Translations under genes and position numbers: made by a program
Notes under the pieces: model-generated
The model's input: only the letters and a program-made list of their open reading frames with translations
Databases searched by the model: none
What the model was told of the DNA's origin: nothing
In this document: piece by piece, positions 61,231 to 64,000 of the stretch
Layout: each line of letters opens with the position of its first letter
Numbering within the stretch: position 1 is the stretch's first letter
From: Truepera radiovictrix DSM 17093
GTDB taxonomy: Bacteria; Deinococcota; Deinococci; Deinococcales; Trueperaceae
DNA length: 64,000 nt
Direction: 5' to 3'
Assembly (NCBI RefSeq): GCF_000092425.1
Contig: NC_014221.1
Location: 2,299,001-2,363,000, forward strand

Positions 61231-62265
61231 ATGCAAGCCCTTATGAAGGTCGCCCCGGGCGTGGGCAACGTCGAGCTCAGGGAGATTCCCGAACCACAAC
61301 CCGGGCCGGGTGAGGTGCTGCTCGAGGTGAAAGCTGCCGGGATCTGCGGCACCGACCTGCACATCTACGATGACGAATTCCGCACCCAGCCGCCCGTGGT
61401 CATGGGCCACGAGGTCTCGGGGCGGGTCGTCGCCCTCGGCGCAGGGGTCTTCGGCGTGCGGGAGGGGGCGCGCGTGACGACCGAGACCTACGCCGCGACC
61501 TGCGGCAGCTGCCGGCTCTGCCGCAGCGGCCACCGCAACCTCTGTGCGGAGCGCCGCTCCATCGGCTCGGCGGTCCACGGCGGCTTCGCCAAGTACCTCG
61601 TGGTGCCCGCGACGAACCTGCACGAGCTGCCACCGGGGATCAGCGATGAAGCGGGCGCCCTCACCGAACCTTTGGCCTGCGTCGCCCACGCCGTACTGGG
61701 GGCCGCTACGGTGCGAGCAGGTGAGACGGCGGTGGTCGCCGGCCCCGGCGCCATCGGGCTCCTGACGCTCCAGGTCCTTAAAGCGTCGGGGGCAACGGTC
61801 ATCGTGCTCGGCACGGACGCGGACGAGGCGCGTCTCGAGCTCGCCCGGAGGCTCGGCGCCGAGCACACCCTCAGCGTGCAGCGAGAGGACGCGGAGGCGC
61901 TCGTACGAGAGGTGACGCTAGACGGCCTCGGCGCCGACGTGGTCTACGAGTGCTCCGGTGCGGGGGGCGCCGCCGCGGCCCTGCTTAGGCTCGTGAGGCG
62001 GCGGGGGCGTTACGTGCAGATCGGTCTCTTCGGGCGCCCCGTGGCCTGGGACCTCGACGAGGTGTGCTACCGCGAGCTGACCGTCACGGGGAGCAACGCC
62101 AGCACCCCGGAGGGGTGGCGGAGCGCTTTGGCACTCCTCCGCTCGGGTCAGGTGAGCACGCAAGTCCTTGTGAGCAACGTCTACCCGCTCTCGGCGTGGG
62201 CGGAGGCGTTTACGTGCTTTCGGGAGAAGCGGGGCGTCAAGGTGCTCCTCAAACCGGGCGCTTGA
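61231..62265 (+). CDS. zinc-dependent alcohol/polyol dehydrogenase (sorbitol dehydrogenase-like MDR)
   Basis: 344 residues. Catalytic zinc site CGTDLHIYD (Cys39) with GHE (His60, Glu61); structural zinc [15 protein letters not shown]; Rossmann fold [47 protein letters not shown] with Asp in the NAD position. Sorbitol/threonine dehydrogenase-like medium-chain family; [10 protein letters not shown] and the [10 protein letters not shown] stretch fit polyol or sugar oxidation. The sugar ABC transporter that follows, 180 bases later with its own promoter, points the same way. Confidence 0.9.
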   Translation: MQALMKVAPGVGNVELREIPEPQPGPGEVLLEVKAAGICGTDLHIYDDEFRTQPPVVMGHEVSGRVVALGAGVFGVREGARVTTETYAATCGSCRLCRSGHRNLCAERRSIGSAVHGGFAKYLVVPATNLHELPPGISDEAGALTEPLACVAHAVLGAATVRAGETAVVAGPGAIGLLTLQVLKASGATVIVLGTDADEARLELARRLGAEHTLSVQREDAEALVREVTLDGLGADVVYECSGAGGAAAALLRLVRRRGRYVQIGLFGRPVAWDLDEVCYRELTVTGSNASTPEGWRSALALLRSGQVSTQVLVSNVYPLSAWAEAFTCFREKRGVKVLLKPGA

Positions 62266-62291
62266 GGGGCCCTGAGGGGGCTCGCGCTCCG

Positions 62292-62321
62292 TTGACAGGG
62301 CAAAATTGCGGGGGCTATACT
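62292..62321 (+). promoter_or_regulatory. strong sigma-70 promoter of the sugar ABC transporter
   Basis: TTGACA, 18-base spacer, TATACT, about 127 bases before the binding-protein ATG. Confidence 0.9.
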
Positions 62322-62378
62322 CGCCGAGCAGACGCGTCAAGGAGTGCCCGCCGGAAGGCATGCTATATGGGTCCTAAC

Positions 62379-62404
62379 CATGCGGGTTAAACATGCGGGT
62401 TAAA
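62379..62404 (+). repeat. exact 13 bp tandem duplication CATGCGGGTTAAA in the transporter leader
   Basis: Two perfect copies back to back between promoter and Shine-Dalgarno. They could be two half-sites for a regulator in the transcribed leader or a slippage product. Confidence 0.85.
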
Positions 62405-62405
62405 G

Positions 62406-62433
62406 AGGTGCGCCGCCTGACAGCGGCGCGCCT
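62406..62433 (+). promoter_or_regulatory. stable leader hairpin before the binding-protein gene
   Basis: AGGTGCGCCGC and GCGGCGCGCCT pair over 11 positions (one G-U) around a six-base loop. It ends a few bases before the GGAGGGG ribosome-binding site, so it may protect the 5' end or modulate translation. Confidence 0.6.
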
Positions 62434-62448
62434 CGGAGGGGACAGAAG

Positions 62449-63759
62449 ATGGCACGGACGGTCAAGCGTTACGCACTCGTGGGGGCGCTTTCGCTGGGGT
62501 CTTTGGCGAGCCTCGCGGGGGCGCAGGAGTTCGATTGGCGGCGCTTCGAGGGGACCAACATCCGCTTTTTGATGAACAACCACCCCTTTACGGACTTTAT
62601 CACCCCCCTGGTACCCGAGTTCGAGGAGTTGACGGGCATTAACGTCACGCTCGAGTCCTTTCCCGAAGACCAGTTCCGCCAGCGCCGTCTGCTCGAGGCC
62701 AGCAGCGGCGCGAGCAGCTTAGACGGCTACATGATCCAACCCGGCCAGGACGGCGCGCAGTACCTGGGCGCAGGTTGGGTGCGCTTCGTCGACGACTTCG
62801 TCGCCGATAGCACCCTCACGAACCCAGAGTTGGATATGGAGGACTTTTTCGAGGGCGCCATCTCTACCTTCGAGACCGAAGGGGGGCTCTACGGCCTGCC
62901 TTTGCAGATCGAGTCGAGCGTGCTCTTCTACCGCACCGACCTCTTCGAGGAGGCCGGGCTGGATGGTCCCCCCGAGACGATGGAGGAGCTTCGCGAGTAC
63001 GCCGAAGCGCTCAACGGCCCCGGTATGGCTGGGTTCGCCGCCCGCGGGCGCGGGGCGAACGCGACAAGCCAGATCGTCAACTTTCTCTACTCGTTCGGCG
63101 GTCAGTGGCTGAACGACGACGGCACCTCGGCCTTAGACAGCGAGGCGAGCCAAGAGGCCCTGGCCTTCTACGCCGACTTGCTGCGCAACTACGGCCCTCC
63201 GGGCGTGGTCAACATGTCGTGGCCCGAAGTCACCAGCATCTTCGCGCAAAACCAGGCCGCGATGATGTTCGACGCAAACGTGTTCCGTTCGATTATCGAG
63301 GACCCCGCGCAGACCCTGGACGTCGTGCGCGAGAACGTCGCCTACGCGCCCCTTCCCGAAGGTCCCGCCGGCCGCGTTCCGGCGGTGCTCGTGTGGGGCC
63401 TTAGCGTCAACCACGCCTCGCAAAACCCCGAAGCGTCGTGGTATTTCATCCAGTGGGCGCTTTCAAAAGAGAACCAGCTCGCCGCCCTGCTCGAGGGCGT
63501 GCCCGCCGCACGCCCCTCGGCGTGGGAGAACGAAGAGTTCCAGGCGACCGCACCCGAGAGCTGGATCGAGGCCTCGCAGCTACACTACTCGATCGGCCAC
63601 GGCGACTGGAACCCGCCCGTCGTACCGGTACCCGAAGTGCGCGACGCCTACGGTCAGGCGATCGTCGCCGCCCTGCAGGGGCAGGAAGTCGGCCCCGCCC
63701 TGGAGCAGGCCAACCGTGAGATCAACGCCATCCTCGAGCGCTCCAACAGCGCGCAGTAA
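62449..63759 (+). CDS. sugar ABC transporter substrate-binding protein
   Basis: 436 residues. Signal peptide to about residue 25 (SLASLAGAQ). The mature part, TNIRFLMNNHPFTDFITPLVPEFEELTGINVTLESFPEDQFRQRRLLEA, and FETEGGLYGLPLQIESSVLFYRTDLFEEAGLDGPPETMEEL are typical of the family 1 (MalE-like, COG1653) binding proteins. RVPAVLVWGLSVNHASQNPEASWYFIQWALSKENQ is the C-terminal signature. It binds a sugar, sugar alcohol or oligosaccharide outside the membrane and delivers it to the permease that follows. GGAGGGG lies upstream. A terminator after the stop should lower downstream expression, as is usual for such operons. Confidence 0.94.
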   Translation: MARTVKRYALVGALSLGSLASLAGAQEFDWRRFEGTNIRFLMNNHPFTDFITPLVPEFEELTGINVTLESFPEDQFRQRRLLEASSGASSLDGYMIQPGQDGAQYLGAGWVRFVDDFVADSTLTNPELDMEDFFEGAISTFETEGGLYGLPLQIESSVLFYRTDLFEEAGLDGPPETMEELREYAEALNGPGMAGFAARGRGANATSQIVNFLYSFGGQWLNDDGTSALDSEASQEALAFYADLLRNYGPPGVVNMSWPEVTSIFAQNQAAMMFDANVFRSIIEDPAQTLDVVRENVAYAPLPEGPAGRVPAVLVWGLSVNHASQNPEASWYFIQWALSKENQLAALLEGVPAARPSAWENEEFQATAPESWIEASQLHYSIGHGDWNPPVVPVPEVRDAYGQAIVAALQGQEVGPALEQANREINAILERSNSAQ

Positions 63760-63769
63760 ACGTTTTGAA

Positions 63770-63801
63770 CGGGTCCGGCGGGTTGCCGGACCCGCTTTTT
63801 T
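63770..63801 (+). terminator. attenuating terminator between binding protein and permease
   Basis: CGGGTCCGGC and GCCGGACCCG around a five-base loop, then C and six T. Probably partial read-through gives fewer permease transcripts. Confidence 0.9.
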
Positions 63802-63834
63802 GCCACTTTTTTACACTTTTTTAGAGGTCAACCG

Positions 63835-63861
63835 ATGAACGCTACCCGGAGCCGTCCTTGA
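63835..63861 (+). CDS. possible 8-codon ORF overlapping the permease start
   Basis: GAGGT lies seven bases before the ATG. The ORF reads MNATRSRP and its TGA overlaps the TTG proposed for the permease. It may couple translation or may be chance. Confidence 0.3.
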   Translation: MNATRSRP

Positions 63862-64000
63862 AGCGCGCCGCAGACTTTTTCGACCGGCACGCGCCGTGGC
63901 TTTTTCCGCTGCCCGCGCTGCTCGCTATCTTGGTCCTGATCGTCGGCCCCATTCTGGCCAACTTCGTCCTCGCAACTTATGACTTTTTCATCGGGTCGGC
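63858..64000 (+). CDS. sugar ABC transporter permease, N-terminal part (cut by the window)
   Basis: From TTG 63858 the frame reads KRAADFFDRHAPWLFPLPALLA then LVLIVGPILANFVLATYDFFIG, the first cytoplasmic stretch and membrane helix of a MalF-type permease. The frame runs to the right edge. No ATG or GTG is available after the in-frame TAG at 63822; CGGAG six bases before the TTG supports that start. It follows the sugar-binding protein gene in the usual order. Confidence 0.75.
   Translation, partial: MKRAADFFDRHAPWLFPLPALLAILVLIVGPILANFVLATYDFFIGS

Overview
The window is about 64 kb of very GC-rich chromosomal DNA with densely packed genes. It fits the phylum Deinococcota, and Truepera radiovictrix or a close relative is my best guess. 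That is an inference from gene content: a cinA-recA-rny cluster, a Trx-fold bacilliredoxin-like protein, a DUF3084-LptB pair, type IV pilus PilT, type 2 IPP isomerase, and many start codons placed a few bases after a -10 box (probable leaderless mRNAs). No plasmid, phage, insertion sequence or CRISPR array is visible.

Layout. 1-8.3 kb: 3' end of leuS, tRNA-Ser(GGA), a bacilliredoxin-like gene, an O-antigen-ligase-like membrane protein with a GNAT gene, a cold-shock protein with a visible promoter and leader hairpin, a DegT-type aminotransferase and PilT. 8.3-13.4 kb: a CrtC/AttH-like lipoprotein, two tandem cyclophilins that share an almost identical stretch, a GNAT-TSUP pair and a BrnT/BrnA toxin-antitoxin module with a palindromic operator. 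13.6-20.3 kb: acyl-CoA carboxylase beta subunit, FtsB-like protein, cytochrome P450, an OYE-family reductase, endonuclease IV, a 36-residue membrane protein and an L-rhamnose mutarotase-like protein. 20.6-27.5 kb: a large secreted lipoprotein (two repeated beta modules, proline linker, helical toroid domain) divergent from a sulfotransferase, then a MoxR/VWA pair.

27.9-36.6 kb is a housekeeping core: CPA1 antiporter, cinA, recA, rny, prs, rplY (L25) and pth. 36.6-38.6 kb is a compact arsenic operon on the minus strand (arsR, arsC, aquaglyceroporin, second arsC) with a good promoter. 38.8-51.0 kb carries enzymes and membrane proteins (sugar epimerase, metallophosphoesterase, epoxide hydrolase-like protein, beta-lactamase-fold esterase, TetR regulator with an operator-embedded leaderless promoter, RNA m5U methyltransferase, SDR, IDI-2, subtilase). 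At 51.0-51.7 kb there is a short AT-rich island with one small membrane protein. 51.7-64 kb: sulfurtransferase-MFS pair, TrmH-family methyltransferase, a two-gene NAD synthetase (nitrilase + NadE), VOC protein, MscL, a small DUF2256-like protein, a tandem UspA protein, DUF3084 protein, LptB, a zinc alcohol dehydrogenase and the start of a sugar ABC transporter.

The most interesting points are: the secreted lipoprotein/sulfotransferase locus, which may act on a surface glycan; several genes whose 5' ends lack a canonical start or are entered through a short upstream ORF; a family of intergenic palindromes; and recurring 13-16 bp tandem duplications at gene borders. I did not find a clear novel defence or mobile system.
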